A DNA stretch of 64,000 nucleotides from Pseudomonas taiwanensis (GCF_013393345.1 NZ_QJRF01000029.1:46047-110046), one strand, 5' to 3'; numbered from the stretch's first letter, positions 1-9,751 are shown. The notes: a model not told the origin generated them from the letters alone. Translations and numbers: made by a program.

Positions 1-43
1 TGCCATAATCCAAGGCATTCTTCGCCGGGATAGTTGACGCCTC

Positions 44-2962
44 ATGTACAAAGGATTGAAACGGGCCGTTTGCGCCCTGCTGATCGTCGTAGCCCTCTAT
101 AGCCTGCTTGGCTTTCTGATCATCCCGGGGATCGCCCTGCGGGTGGCCAACCAGCAATTGGCCCAGTACGCCACGGTTCCCGCACGGCTGGAGCGCATCC
201 AGCTCAACCCCTTCAGCCTGGAACTGACCCTCTGGGGGCTGCATATCGGCGAAGACAGGGCCGAGCAGGTCGGCTTCGAACGACTCTATGCCAATCTGGA
301 AATGGACAGCCTCTGGTCCGGCGCCCTGCACCTTGCGGATGTGGAGCTGGAGAAGTCCACCACCGAGGTGCTGTTCGCCAAGGACGGCAAGCTCAACCTG
401 ACCCAGCTGTTCAAGCTGCCTCCCAGCGAACCCAAGGCGGAAGAACCGGCTGGCGATCCCTTTCCCCTGCGCATCGACCGCATCAAGTTGAGCGAGGGCG
501 GTTTGCATTTCCAGGACCTGCGCCCGAGCGAGCCCATCGAGTTCGTCTACGACTCGCTGAATCTGGAACTGCGCAATCTCAGTACGCTGCCCGATGACAG
601 CTCCGAGATGTCCCTGGTCGCCACCGGCCCCTATGGCGGACGGATCGACTGGGAAGGCCAGATCAGCCTGGTACCGTTCAGTTCCAGCGGCCAGCTGAAG
701 CTCACGGAAGGCAAGATGAAGGCCTTCTGGCCCTACGTCCGCGATGCCGTGCCCCTGGTGCTGGAGCAAGGCGTGATCAGCCTGTCCACCGAGTACAAGC
801 TGAACCTGTCCAAGGGCACCCAGCTCAACCTGGACAAGATCTGGATCAAGGTGTCGCCTTTCGCCATGAAGGCGCCGGACAATCGCGCCCTGGTCAAACT
901 GGAGACGCTGGAGGTCAGCGACAGCTCCCTCGACCTGATCAAGCAGGAAGTGGTGATCGGCAAGATCCATAGCCAGAACCTGGAAACCTGGGCTGCCCGT
1001 GAAGCCGACGGCCAGCTCGACTGGCAGAAACTGTTCGCCAGCGAAGCCAAGCCGGCAGCCAGGAGCGACGAAAAAACCACCCAGGAGGCCGTCGATGACA
1101 AGGCCGAGCCGGGCAAGCCCTGGCTGGTGCTGCTGCGCGAAGCCCAACTGCGCGGCTACAAGGTGCACCTGGCCGATCGGGTGCCCAAGGAACCGGTGCA
1201 ACTGGAGTTGGGGCCGCTGAACCTGGACCTCAAGGACTTCGACAGCCGCGGCGAGTCCCCCTTCAACCTGAGCCTCGACACCGGCCTCGGCAAGCAGGGC
1301 AAGCTGCAGGCGGTGGGCCAGGTCCAGCTCAAGCCCACGACCGCCAAGCTGCAGGTGCAGACCCGCGACATCGACCTGCGGGTGGCCCAGGCCTACCTCA
1401 GCCCGTTCGTGCACCTGGAACTGCGCAGCGGCATGCTCGACAGCGACCTCAACGTCGACCTCAAGAGCACCGAACCGCTGGCCCTGGCCATTACCGGCCG
1501 CGCCCTGGTGAACCAGATGCACACCCTGGACACCATCAAGGAGCGTGACTTCGTCAAATGGCAGCAACTGCTGGTGGAAGGCCTCAACTACCAGCACGGC
1601 GATACCCTGAACATCGACAAGGTGAGCCTGAGCCAGCCCTACGCGCGCTTCATCATCAATGAAGACCTCACCACCAACGCCAGTGACCTGGTGATCAAGC
1701 AACCCGCCGAGGCTGGCACTCCAGCCACCACTTCCGCCAAACCGGAACCCGCCGCCAAGCCCCTGGGCATCCGCATCGGCGGCATCGAGATCAAGGACGG
1801 CTCGGCCAACTTCGCCGACTTCAGCCTGACACCGAACTTCGCCACCGCCATCCAGCAGCTCAACGGCGAGATCGGCACCCTCGACAACCGCAATCCCAAA
1901 CCGGCCAAGGTCGCAATCAATGGCAAGGTGGATCGTTACGCGCCGGTCACCATCAAAGGCAGCCTGAACCCCTTCGATCCGCTGGACAGCCTGGATATCG
2001 CCACCAGCTTCAAGCGTGTCGAACTGACCACCCTGACCCCCTATTCCGGCAAGTTCGCCGGCTACCGCATCCGCAAGGGGCGGCTGAACCTGGACCTGCA
2101 TTACCAGATCGAGAAGGGCCAGTTGAAAGCCGAAAACCATCTCGTGCTGGAACAGTTGCAGCTCGGCGAGCAGGTATCCAGCCCCGACGCGGTGGACCTG
2201 CCGGTGCGCCTGGCCGTCGCCCTGTTGAAGGACACCGAAGGCAAGATCGACATCAAGCTCCCCGTGGCCGGGAACCTCAACGACCCGCAATTCAGCGTTG
2301 CGCCCATCGTCTGGCAGACCCTGCGCAACCTGGTGCTGCGCGCCGTGCAGGCGCCCTTCAACTTCGTTGCCGGCCTGGTGGGGGGTAGCAGCGAAGATCT
2401 TGGCCAGGTTCCCTTCCCCGCCGGCAGCAGCGAGCTCGACACCGATGCACAGAAGGCCCTGGACACCCTGGCCGACGCACTGAAGAAGCGACCGGCGCTG
2501 CGCCTGGAGGTGGAAGGCGCCAGCGCCAAGACCGCCGACGGCCCGCTGCTGGCCCAGCAGCGACTGGAGCGGGAATACCAGAGTACCTACTACAAGATCG
2601 CCCAGCGCCGGGGCGACAAGGTGCCTGCCGAGGCGAGCCAGATCGAGGTTCCGGACGACGAGAAAGGGCCTATGCTGGAAGGCATCTACCGCACCCGCCT
2701 GAAACAACAGCCTCCGGCCGAGTGGAAGGAACTGGACAACGAGCAGCGCACGACCAAGCTGCGCGATGCGGTGCTGGCGTCCTGGGCACAGAGCGATCTG
2801 CTGCTGCGCCAGTTGGGCCAGGCCCGCGCTGCCACCATCAAGGATTACCTGGTGGACCGTGGCGGTCTTGGCGATGAGCGCATCTTCCTGCTCGACGTCA
2901 GCCTGGTGGACCCCAACCAGGCCGGAGAAGTGATCACTCCGCTGCACCTGGACAGCGAGTAG
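44..2962 (+). CDS. DUF748 (AsmA-like) envelope protein
   Basis: A 972-residue protein of the DUF748 family, which is related to AsmA-like envelope proteins. One N-terminal membrane anchor is visible at about residues 8-32, followed by a long, beta-rich, repetitive periplasmic region with Lys/Ala/Pro-rich linkers near residues 125-140 and 555-575. Residues about 780-850 (FPAGSSELDTDAQKALDTLA) resemble an OmpA-like peptidoglycan-binding segment. It probably sits in the inner membrane facing the periplasm; the exact role (lipid transport or envelope assembly) is inferred from distant relatives only. It is followed after 9 nt by a small secreted DUF2845 gene, suggesting co-transcription. The start ATG at 44 gives the membrane anchor directly. 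Confidence 0.85.
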   Translation: MYKGLKRAVCALLIVVALYSLLGFLIIPGIALRVANQQLAQYATVPARLERIQLNPFSLELTLWGLHIGEDRAEQVGFERLYANLEMDSLWSGALHLADVELEKSTTEVLFAKDGKLNLTQLFKLPPSEPKAEEPAGDPFPLRIDRIKLSEGGLHFQDLRPSEPIEFVYDSLNLELRNLSTLPDDSSEMSLVATGPYGGRIDWEGQISLVPFSSSGQLKLTEGKMKAFWPYVRDAVPLVLEQGVISLSTEYKLNLSKGTQLNLDKIWIKVSPFAMKAPDNRALVKLETLEVSDSSLDLIKQEVVIGKIHSQNLETWAAREADGQLDWQKLFASEAKPAARSDEKTTQEAVDDKAEPGKPWLVLLREAQLRGYKVHLADRVPKEPVQLELGPLNLDLKDFDSRGESPFNLSLDTGLGKQGKLQAVGQVQLKPTTAKLQVQTRDIDLRVAQAYLSPFVHLELRSGMLDSDLNVDLKSTEPLALAITGRALVNQMHTLDTIKERDFVKWQQLLVEGLNYQHGDTLNIDKVSLSQPYARFIINEDLTTNASDLVIKQPAEAGTPATTSAKPEPAAKPLGIRIGGIEIKDGSANFADFSLTPNFATAIQQLNGEIGTLDNRNPKPAKVAINGKVDRYAPVTIKGSLNPFDPLDSLDIATSFKRVELTTLTPYSGKFAGYRIRKGRLNLDLHYQIEKGQLKAENHLVLEQLQLGEQVSSPDAVDLPVRLAVALLKDTEGKIDIKLPVAGNLNDPQFSVAPIVWQTLRNLVLRAVQAPFNFVAGLVGGSSEDLGQVPFPAGSSELDTDAQKALDTLADALKKRPALRLEVEGASAKTADGPLLAQQRLEREYQSTYYKIAQRRGDKVPAEASQIEVPDDEKGPMLEGIYRTRLKQQPPAEWKELDNEQRTTKLRDAVLASWAQSDLLLRQLGQARAATIKDYLVDRGGLGDERIFLLDVSLVDPNQAGEVITPLHLDSE

Positions 2963-2971
2963 GAGCCCTCC

Positions 2972-3262
2972 ATGCGTACGCTGCCGCTCGCCCTGCTGAC
3001 CCTCGTCCTGGCCGCTCCGGCCGGGGCGGAGAGCATGCGCTGCGGCAGCAAGCTGATCAGCCTCGGCGACCGCACCTTCGAGGTCCTGCAAAAATGCGGA
3101 GAACCGGTGCACCGCGACCTAGTCGGCTACACCCTGGGCTCCTATGACCGTCGCGAGTTCAACGTGGAGGAATGGGTTTATGGCCCCAACAACGGCATGC
3201 TCAGCATCCTGACGTTCGAGGGCAATCGCCTGGTGCGCATTGAAACCCGGCGCAATCGCTGA
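2972..3262 (+). CDS. DUF2845 secreted small protein, copy 1
   Basis: A 96-residue DUF2845 protein. Residues 1-19 form a Sec signal peptide ending AGA-ES. The mature part has the family pattern: MRCGSKLISLGD, a second Cys in VLQKCGEP, then EEWVYGPNNGM and a C-terminal EGNRLVRIET. The paired cysteines suggest a periplasmic disulfide. The function of the family is unknown. It starts 9 nt after the DUF748 gene with a GGAG ribosome site in the gap, so it is likely in the same transcript. It is the first of three related genes in a row; the second is full length and the third is internally deleted. Confidence 0.85.
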   Translation: MRTLPLALLTLVLAAPAGAESMRCGSKLISLGDRTFEVLQKCGEPVHRDLVGYTLGSYDRREFNVEEWVYGPNNGMLSILTFEGNRLVRIETRRNR

Positions 3263-3317
3263 CGCCCATCGGCGCCGGGTGTAGGCTGTGGCGACCTCCC
3301 GCCATTCGGACATTCCC

Positions 3318-3623
3318 GTGAAGTGCCGCGTCCTTCTCTTCGCCTCGCTGCTGCTGGCCCTGGGCAACGCCCACGCCTCCTCCACCTTGCGTTGCAACAG
3401 CAACCTCATCAGCCTCGATGACACCACCGGCGAAGTCCTGGAGAAGTGCGGCGAACCCATCAGCCGTGCCGACCTGGGTTTCAAGGAGGTGGTCGACGAG
3501 TACTACCGGCGCAACGAGGTCCGGGTCGAAGAATGGGTCTACGGGCCTCGCAACGGCATGTACCAATTCCTCCGTTTCGAGGGCAATCGACTGCGCAATA
3601 TCGACAGCAAACGGGGCAACTGA
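3318..3623 (+). CDS. DUF2845 secreted small protein, copy 2
   Basis: A DUF2845 paralogue of about 101 residues. I chose the GTG at 3318 (VKCRVLLFASLLLALGNAHA) because it gives a clean Sec signal peptide, whereas the earlier in-frame GTG at 3288 would add ten residues before it. The mature part aligns throughout with the preceding gene: LRCNSNLISLDD, VLEKCGEPISR, VEEWVYGPRNGM, EGNRLRNIDSKRGN. It is probably periplasmic with one disulfide. The function is unknown. The close match to its neighbour indicates a local gene duplication. Confidence 0.8.
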   Translation: MKCRVLLFASLLLALGNAHASSTLRCNSNLISLDDTTGEVLEKCGEPISRADLGFKEVVDEYYRRNEVRVEEWVYGPRNGMYQFLRFEGNRLRNIDSKRGN

Positions 3624-3685
3624 CAGCCGCTCGGACGGAATGCTAGGCTCTGCGCACTCTTCCCCCGGACAGGATGCCGCCCCCC

Positions 3686-3802
3686 ATGAAAGCCTTTGCC
3701 TGCGCCCTTGCAGCCACCCTCCTGCTGACCTTTGACGCCACCGCTGGCACCTTCCGCTGCGAGAGCAAACTCGTCAACGAAATCGACAGCAAGCGCAACT
3801 GA
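3686..3802 (+). pseudogene. Internally deleted third DUF2845 copy
   Basis: An ATG at 3686 opens a 38-codon frame: a signal peptide (MKAFACALAATLLLTFDATA), then GTFRCESKLV, then directly NEIDSKRN and stop. The first part matches the N-terminus of the two DUF2845 genes upstream and the last residues match their C-terminus (copy 2 ends RNIDSKRGN). About 65 residues of the centre, including the second cysteine and the EEWVYGP block, are missing, and the deletion is in frame. It could still make a short secreted peptide, but is most simply a decayed third paralogue. The rhomboid gene starts 10 nt after its stop. Confidence 0.7.
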
Positions 3803-3812
3803 GCCGCGCGCG

Positions 3813-5267
3813 ATGATCATCCTTCCCGCTGATCAACCCCTCGACTGGCGACGCCCGCCCGTCATCACCCTGCTGCTGATCCTGCTCAACACCCTGATCT
3901 ACCTCGTCTACCAGGGCGGCGACCAGGCACGCGTCGAAGAAGCGCAGCAAATCTACCTGGACGGCGGCCTGCTCAACCGTGAGCGCGCGCTGTTCATCGA
4001 CCACCTGGTGGAGCGCGAGAAGTTCGACGCCGACCAGCGTCACAGCATCGACGCCATGCGCCGCCAATACCTGGCGGCCATCATCCTCCGCGACCTGGAA
4101 TTCGAGGACTGGTTGCACCGCCTCCCGGCCTACCAGGCCGACCCTGCGTGGCAGCAGGCACGGCTCAAGGCCGAAGCAGCGCGGGACCTTATCAGCGCCC
4201 AGCGGTTCGGCTTCATTCCCAACAAGTTCAGTGTCCAGGGGCTGTCCGGCGCCATGTTCCTGCACGGCAGTTTCGATCACCTGCTGGGCAACATGATTTT
4301 CCTGTTCATCTGCGGCTTCGCCCTGGAAGCGGCACTCGGACGCTGGGTCTATCTCGGCCTCTACCTGGCAAGCGGCCTCGCTTCGCACCTGCTTTGGTGG
4401 GCCATGGACCCGGTCTGGGTCGCCGGCATCGGTGCCTCGGGGGCGGTATCGGGACTGATGGGCATGACCATCGGCGTCTACGGCCTGCGCAAGATCCGCT
4501 TCTTCTACTGGCTGGGCCCCCTGATCGGCTACTTCAAGGCGCCGGCTTTGTGGATATTTCCCGCATGGCTCGGCAAGGAGCTTTACGGCGTACTGCTGGC
4601 CGATGACCACGTGAACTACTACGCGCACCTCGGCGGTCTGGCCTTCGGCTTCCTCTCGACCTGGACGCTGCACAAGGTGGGATTCCTCAAGGTGGATGAG
4701 GCCTATCTGAACAAGGAAGATCCGGACGCGCCGTTCAAGCGCGAGCTGGCAGCCCTCGACCAGCTCATCGGCCGTTTCGCCCTCGATCAGGCCACCCCGC
4801 GCGGCCTCGACCTGCTGCAGCGCTACCCGGGCCGGCTGGCGCTCCTGGAACGGCTCTATCCCGTGGCCAAGAGTCGCCAGGACAAACCGTTGCTGACCGC
4901 GGTACTGAAGCAACTCTTCAGCCTGCCGGAACAAGCGGCCACCCTGCCCCTGCTGCAGAAGCTGGCCGACGATGTCGCCGATCCGCAGCAACGCCTGCTG
5001 CAGCATCCCGCCGTACTGCTGCACTTGCTGCAACGCCTGATCAAGGCCGGGGACAGCACGCGCGCGCTGGCACCCTGGCGCCGACTCTGCCAGACGAATC
5101 CGGTACCACCGCAGCTTCCCGGGCTGACCCTGCAACTGGCCAAGCAACTGGGCCAGCGCCAAGACCTGCGCGGAGTCGGTGAACTAGGCCAATACCTGCG
5201 CCGAGCCTTCCCCGAAGCGGAACAGACGCGCCAATTGGCGCTGTACCAGCAACACCTCGCGCGCTGA
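3813..5267 (+). CDS. Rhomboid-family intramembrane serine protease with C-terminal repeat domain
   Basis: An inner-membrane rhomboid protease of about 484 residues. I start it at ATG 3813 (MIILPADQPLDWRRPPVITLLL), because upstream in-frame codons overlap the DUF2845 remnant. A first TM at about residues 17-35 is followed by a soluble insert of roughly 100 residues, then the rhomboid core: HGSFDHLLGNMIFLF, the catalytic serine in GIGASGAVSGLMG and the catalytic histidine in YYAHLGGLAFG. The last 180 residues are helical and Leu/Gln-rich, TPR-like, and probably cytoplasmic. The substrate is unknown. A bidirectional hairpin follows the stop. Confidence 0.9.
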   Translation: MIILPADQPLDWRRPPVITLLLILLNTLIYLVYQGGDQARVEEAQQIYLDGGLLNRERALFIDHLVEREKFDADQRHSIDAMRRQYLAAIILRDLEFEDWLHRLPAYQADPAWQQARLKAEAARDLISAQRFGFIPNKFSVQGLSGAMFLHGSFDHLLGNMIFLFICGFALEAALGRWVYLGLYLASGLASHLLWWAMDPVWVAGIGASGAVSGLMGMTIGVYGLRKIRFFYWLGPLIGYFKAPALWIFPAWLGKELYGVLLADDHVNYYAHLGGLAFGFLSTWTLHKVGFLKVDEAYLNKEDPDAPFKRELAALDQLIGRFALDQATPRGLDLLQRYPGRLALLERLYPVAKSRQDKPLLTAVLKQLFSLPEQAATLPLLQKLADDVADPQQRLLQHPAVLLHLLQRLIKAGDSTRALAPWRRLCQTNPVPPQLPGLTLQLAKQLGQRQDLRGVGELGQYLRRAFPEAEQTRQLALYQQHLAR

Positions 5268-5270
5268 TAG

Positions 5271-5303
5271 AAAAAGCCCCGCAATTGCGGGGCTTCTCTT
5301 TTT
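5271..5303. terminator. Bidirectional intrinsic terminator between rhomboid gene and csbD
   Basis: The perfect stem AAGCCCCGCAATTGCGGGGCTT is flanked by an A tract on one side and a T-rich tract on the other, so it can serve both convergent genes. Confidence 0.85.
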
Positions 5304-5312
5304 CCAGCAGCG

Positions 5313-5510
5313 TCAGAGTCGAGTACTGAAGTCGCGGACTTCCCGCTCCGCCCGTTCCTTGCTCCAGCCGTAGCGCTCCTGCAACTTGCCGACCAGGTAC
5401 TCGCTATGGCCTTCAGCCACGTCCAGGTCGTCGTCGGTAAGGTCGCCCCACTTCTCCTTCATGCGGCCGTTGAGCTGCTTCCATTTGCCTTTGATGATGT
5501 CGGCGTTCAT
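5313..5510 (-). CDS. CsbD-family general stress protein
   Basis: A 65-residue CsbD-like protein ([49 protein letters not shown]). The family is small, charged and largely helical, and is induced in stationary phase or osmotic stress; the molecular function is unknown. The start at 5510 is chosen because [10 protein letters not shown] is the conserved N-terminus and an upstream extension is Pro/Gly/Ser-rich. It lies 57 nt downstream of a BON-domain protein on the same strand, and the two form a typical Pseudomonas stress pair. Confidence 0.9.
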   Translation of the reverse strand: MNADIIKGKWKQLNGRMKEKWGDLTDDDLDVAEGHSEYLVGKLQERYGWSKERAEREVRDFSTRL

Positions 5511-5567
5511 AGAGATGCTCCCATTGCTGTTGCCGGGCCGCTCGGAAAGAGGCGGCCCGGCCAAGGG

Positions 5568-5927
5568 TTAATCGGCGGACTTCAGGCCGTCGGCGGAAAC
5601 GGCGGTGACACCCTTGATGTTCTTGGCGGTTTCAATGGCCAAGTCACGTTCGGCATCGGTTTTCACCATGCCGGACAGTGCGACCACGCCCTTGTTGGTT
5701 TCGACCTTGATGTCCATGCCGCTGAGGTTTTTGTCGGCCAGGAATGTCGATTTGACCTTGCTGGTGATCCAGGTGTCCGAGACAGCCTCTTCGGCCTTCT
5801 GAACGGTGTCGCTAGCTGCCAGCATGGTTTGACCGCTGGTTTCTGCATAAGCGCCGGTAGCGAACGGCAGGCTGATGGCGGCAGCAGTAACAGCGGCAAA
5901 GGTCCACTTGGTGAAAGACTGTTTCAT
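5568..5927 (-). CDS. BON-domain periplasmic stress protein (OsmY-like)
   Basis: A 119-residue protein with a signal peptide (MKQSFTKWTFAAVTAAAISLPFATGAYA, broken here after 20 residues in the motif TKWTFAAVTAAAISLP) and one BON domain at about residues 50-118: SDTWITSKVKSTFLAD, DIKVETNKGVVALSG, AERDLAIETAKNIKGV. BON domains bind membranes or lipids; OsmY relatives act in the periplasm during osmotic stress. The start at 5927 has a good ribosome site (AGGAG, 8 nt upstream); an in-frame codon at 5957 would spoil the signal peptide. csbD follows 57 nt downstream, so co-expression is likely. Confidence 0.88.
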   Translation of the reverse strand: MKQSFTKWTFAAVTAAAISLPFATGAYAETSGQTMLAASDTVQKAEEAVSDTWITSKVKSTFLADKNLSGMDIKVETNKGVVALSGMVKTDAERDLAIETAKNIKGVTAVSADGLKSAD

Positions 5928-6078
5928 GAGGGGGTTCTCCTCTTTTCTTCGGAACATCTGCAGCAGCTTCCTGGCTGCAGGGTCCCCAGGAATGTCGCAA
6001 GGCCTGTGCCAGCTTCCGATAAAAGAAAAAAACCAATCAAATCAGCCAGATGGGAGAATCACCAAAAGGGCCACCACA

Positions 6079-6120
6079 TGCAGTCTGCAAGTTCTCTCCC
6101 GAGCGGCCTTGCAGACTGCA
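6079..6120. repeat. Perfect 13-bp inverted repeat (hairpin)
   Basis: TGCAGTCTGCAAG at 6079-6091 pairs perfectly with CTTGCAGACTGCA at 6108-6120, leaving a 16-nt loop. It lies just downstream of the membrane/TPR gene ending at 6135 and upstream of the BON gene. No T tract follows on either strand, so it is not a standard terminator. It may be a protein site, an RNA 3'-end stabiliser or part of a small RNA. Confidence 0.6.
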
Positions 6121-6134
6121 CGATAAAAGCCGCC

Positions 6135-7553
6135 TCAGCGTGCCACGTTGCTTAGTCGCGCGATGGTGTCTTCCAGGGCAGTGACCTGGTCCAGCAAGGG
6201 CGAAGCCGGATAGCGTGCACGGATGTAGGCCAGCAGCTTTTGCGCCGGCTCCACCTGCCCGAGTCCTTCGGCGAAACCGCGCGCCGCCAGCAGGTAGGCG
6301 CGGGGAATGTGCGGATAGTCAGGAAAACGCTGGTGCAGGTTGCGCAGCAGACTCAGGGCTTCGCGAACCTTGTGGCGATCGAGCAAGGCGCCTGCGATCT
6401 GCTCGCACACCATGGCGTCGCCCGGAAGAAAATCGGCCTGGAACTGGCGGGCGTTGAGCAGCGCCGTGGCAGCCAGCGCAGAATTCTGGCGGGCGACCAG
6501 GGGCAGGTAATGCTCCAGGTGCCGCAGACAGCGCTCCCGGGCCCCCAATCCGAACAGCAACTGGTGGAAACGCTCGTTCAGGCGCAGGTCCTGAGGATCA
6601 CGCTGCAAGGCGTTGGTGAGTATTTCCAGTGCTCCGTCACTCTGTCCTTCCTTAAGGCGAATCTCGGCTTCCACGAGTGCTTTGCGGCGGCGCCACTCGC
6701 TTTCCGGCAAACCCTGCTGGGTGCCTTCCTCGGCAATGGCAAAGCCCAACGCCCCCTGATACTGGAACACGGCATAGCCCATCATGCTGCACATCACCAC
6801 GCCGAAGTATCCGAAGAGGAAGGTGGCGATGGGCATCAGCACCACCTTCGGCAGACCACCGGATAGCATCCAGGCCACGTAGCTGGGCGACTGCCAGAGG
6901 ATGAAGAGAAAGGCGCAGAGGATCAGGTAACGCCAGCCCATGGCCTTGATCACTTCACCCACCTGGTCTGGGCTCAGCGCCGCACTGAGTTCCTTGCTCA
7001 GCGCCAGGCGGATGATGCTGGCCGGCAGCAGGAGCACGATGGCGATGTTCACCACCCAGAAGATCGTCTCGCTGTTGAAGTCCGCCGCTAGCCACAATGC
7101 CCCCAGCGCAATGGCGAAGACCGCCATCTGCTTGAAGAACAACGAAAAGCCTTCACCCGCGAACGCGCTCACCAGTGAGGGCGCTTCGCGAACGCCTTCG
7201 CTGCTGGACTCGATCACGCTGTGGAAATACTTGGTGGCGATGCTCAACAGGATGACCCAGAGGATCAGCGATCGCGGCATGAACAGGCCTGCGAGGGCCA
7301 ACAGTGCGCTGAAGGCCATCGGGCCGGTCTGCAGGCCATACGCGAAGAATTGAGGCAGGCGTTCCCAGAAGGGCTGGGCGGTGTTGGCCGCGCCGAGGAA
7401 GGTCAGCTGGCTGCGGCACAGTGGGCAGACGGGGCTGTCGTCAGGCGCATCTGCATTCAGGGGAATGCAGCAATCGCCGAAATGGCGCTGGCAGGGCACG
7501 CAGTGCCAGGTTGCGGGTTGGGCGGGATGGTACTGGCAGAGCGTCTTGTCCAT
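6135..7553 (-). CDS. Zinc-binding multi-pass membrane protein with TPR-like C-terminus
   Basis: A 472-residue protein starting at MDKTLCQYHP (7553). Residues 5-55 contain a B-box-like zinc motif set (CQYHP, HCVPCQRHFGDCC, CPLC). Several hydrophobic segments follow between residues about 80 and 275, including FSALLALAGLFMPRSLILW and INIAIVLLLPASIIRLAL-type stretches. The last 190 residues form helical TPR-like repeats (ALVEAEIRLKEGQSDGALEI, LLRNLHQRFPDYPHIPRAYL). It is likely an inner-membrane scaffold with both ends in the cytoplasm. No specific function is known to me. The pnp terminator lies in the 89-nt gap upstream. Confidence 0.8.
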   Translation of the reverse strand: MDKTLCQYHPAQPATWHCVPCQRHFGDCCIPLNADAPDDSPVCPLCRSQLTFLGAANTAQPFWERLPQFFAYGLQTGPMAFSALLALAGLFMPRSLILWVILLSIATKYFHSVIESSSEGVREAPSLVSAFAGEGFSLFFKQMAVFAIALGALWLAADFNSETIFWVVNIAIVLLLPASIIRLALSKELSAALSPDQVGEVIKAMGWRYLILCAFLFILWQSPSYVAWMLSGGLPKVVLMPIATFLFGYFGVVMCSMMGYAVFQYQGALGFAIAEEGTQQGLPESEWRRRKALVEAEIRLKEGQSDGALEILTNALQRDPQDLRLNERFHQLLFGLGARERCLRHLEHYLPLVARQNSALAATALLNARQFQADFLPGDAMVCEQIAGALLDRHKVREALSLLRNLHQRFPDYPHIPRAYLLAARGFAEGLGQVEPAQKLLAYIRARYPASPLLDQVTALEDTIARLSNVAR

Positions 7554-7592
7554 GACTGTTCCAGGCACGATGGCGGTTCGCCATTGTCCGGG

Positions 7593-7626
7593 CAAAAAAA
7601 GAGGGCCCGCAAGGGGCCCTCTCTTT
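7593..7626 (-). terminator. Intrinsic terminator of pnp
   Basis: On the minus strand GAGAGGGCCCCTTGCGGGCCCTC forms a stable stem, followed by a run of seven T. It lies 17 nt after the pnp stop codon. Confidence 0.85.
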
Positions 7627-7642
7627 CATCGTGCGGCGATTA

Positions 7643-9751
7643 TCAAACGCCCGAAGCCTCGGCGGCTTCTACGTCCTTCATCGACAGCTTGATGCGACCA
7701 CGGTTGTCGACGTCCAGAACCAGGACTTTGACTTCCTGGCCTTCCTGCAGAACGTCGGTGACCTTGTCGATGCGCTTGTCGCTGATCTGCGAGATGTGCA
7801 CCAGGCCGTCCTTGCCCGGCAGGATGTTGACGAAGGCGCCGAAGTCGACGATGCGCTCGACCTTGCCCACGTACACCTTGCCCACTTCGGCTTCAGCGGT
7901 GATACCCAGAACGCGCTGACGCGCGGCCTCGGCAGCTTCCTTGGTCTCGCCGAAGATCTTCACGCTGCCATCGTCTTCGATGTCGATGGAAGCCTTGGTC
8001 TCTTCGCAGATCGAACGGATGGTAGCGCCGCCCTTGCCGATGACGTCGCGAATCTTGTCGGTGTCGATCTTCATCGCGATCATGGTCGGCGCGTTGGCCG
8101 ACAGCTCGCTGCGGGACTGGGCGATGATCTGGTTCATCTGGCCGAGGATGTTCAGACGCGCTTCCAGAGCCTGCTCCAGAGCGATCTCCATGATCTCTTC
8201 GGTGATGCCGTTGATCTTGATGTCCATCTGCAGCGCGGTCACGCCCTTGGCGGTACCGGCTACCTTGAAGTCCATGTCGCCCAGGTGGTCTTCGTCACCC
8301 AGGATGTCGGTCAGAACGGCGAACTTGTCACCTTCCTTCACCAAGCCCATGGCGATACCGGCAACCGGCGCCTTCATCGGCACGCCGGCGTCCATCAGCG
8401 CCAGGGAAGCACCGCAAACGGAAGCCATGGAGCTGGAACCGTTGGACTCGGTGATCTCGGAAACGACACGGATGGTGTAGGGGAACTCGTCGCCTTTCGG
8501 CAGCATGGCGGAAACGCCACGACGGGCCAGGCGACCGTGACCGATTTCGCGGCGACCGGCGCTGCCCATACGGCCGCACTCACCTACCGAGAACGGCGGG
8601 AAGTTGTAGTGCAGCATGAAGGCGTCCTTGCGCTCGCCTTCCAGGGTGTCCAGCAGCTGGGCGTCACGGGCGGTGCCGAGGGTGGCAACGACCAGGGCCT
8701 GGGTTTCGCCACGGGTGAACAGGGCGGAACCGTGGGTCTTGTCGAGCACGCCGACTTCGATCTTCAGCGGACGTACGGTGCGGGTGTCACGGCCGTCGAT
8801 ACGCGGCTTGCCGTTGACGATGTTCTCGCGAACGGTGCGGTATTCCAGCAGGCCGAAAGCGTCTTTCACTTCACCCGCCGGGAACTGGCCAGCTTCTTCG
8901 CCAACGAAGCGGGCGATGACCTGGTCACGCAGCTCGTCCAGGCGGCTGTAGCGGTCCTGCTTGATGGTGATGGTGTAGGCCTGGGAGATGGCCTCGCCGA
9001 ACTCGGCCTTGATGGCGCTGAGCAGGGCGGTGTTTTCGGCCGGCGCGGTCCAATTCCAGGTCGGCTTGCCAGCTTCGGCAGCGAATTCCTTGACGGCCTG
9101 AATCACGGCCTGGAATTCCTGGTGGGCGAAGAGTACGCCACCCAGCATCTGGTCTTCGGTCAGCTCTTGGGCTTCCGACTCAACCATCAGTACGGCGTCT
9201 TGGGTACCGGCAACCACCATGTCCAGGCTGGAGGCCTTGAGCTGCTCGTAGTTGGGGTTCAGCAGGTAGCCGGTCTCTTCGTGGTAGGCCACGCGAGCGG
9301 CGCCGATCGGGCCGGCGAAGGGAATGCCGGAGATGGCCAGGGCTGCGGAGGTACCGATCATGGCAGCGATGTCCGGATCGGTCTTCTTGTTGGTGGAGAC
9401 CACGGTACAGATGACCTGCACTTCGTTCAGGAAGCCTTCCGGGAAGAGCGGACGGATCGGGCGGTCGATCAGGCGCGAGGTCAGGGTCTCTTTCTCGGAC
9501 GGACGACCTTCACGCTTGAAGAAGCCACCGGGGATGCGGCCGGCAGCGTAGGTTTTTTCCTGGTAGTGCACGGACAGGGGGAAGAAACCCTTGCCCGGGT
9601 CAGCTTGCTTGGCGCCGACCACGGTCACCAGAACGGTGACGTCTTCGTCCATGGTGACCAGTACGGCACCGGAGGCTTGACGGGCGATACGGCCAGTCTC
9701 GAGGGTTACGGTCGATTGACCGAACTGGAACTTCTTGATTACCGGGTTCAC
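7643..9751 (-). CDS. pnp: Polyribonucleotide nucleotidyltransferase (PNPase)
   Basis: A 702-residue 3'-5' exoribonuclease that phosphorolyses RNA in the degradosome. Two RNase PH domains are visible (about residues 10-140 and 310-530, with [16 protein letters not shown] in the first), separated by the helical PNPase domain, then a KH domain ([11 protein letters not shown], about 550-615) and a C-terminal S1 domain ([16 protein letters not shown]). The start codon is GTG at 9751 with AGAAGGA about 9 nt upstream. It lies downstream of rpsO, the conserved order; the 152-nt gap is where RNase III processing and autoregulation occur in E. coli. Confidence 0.98.
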   Translation of the reverse strand: MNPVIKKFQFGQSTVTLETGRIARQASGAVLVTMDEDVTVLVTVVGAKQADPGKGFFPLSVHYQEKTYAAGRIPGGFFKREGRPSEKETLTSRLIDRPIRPLFPEGFLNEVQVICTVVSTNKKTDPDIAAMIGTSAALAISGIPFAGPIGAARVAYHEETGYLLNPNYEQLKASSLDMVVAGTQDAVLMVESEAQELTEDQMLGGVLFAHQEFQAVIQAVKEFAAEAGKPTWNWTAPAENTALLSAIKAEFGEAISQAYTITIKQDRYSRLDELRDQVIARFVGEEAGQFPAGEVKDAFGLLEYRTVRENIVNGKPRIDGRDTRTVRPLKIEVGVLDKTHGSALFTRGETQALVVATLGTARDAQLLDTLEGERKDAFMLHYNFPPFSVGECGRMGSAGRREIGHGRLARRGVSAMLPKGDEFPYTIRVVSEITESNGSSSMASVCGASLALMDAGVPMKAPVAGIAMGLVKEGDKFAVLTDILGDEDHLGDMDFKVAGTAKGVTALQMDIKINGITEEIMEIALEQALEARLNILGQMNQIIAQSRSELSANAPTMIAMKIDTDKIRDVIGKGGATIRSICEETKASIDIEDDGSVKIFGETKEAAEAARQRVLGITAEAEVGKVYVGKVERIVDFGAFVNILPGKDGLVHISQISDKRIDKVTDVLQEGQEVKVLVLDVDNRGRIKLSMKDVEAAEASGV

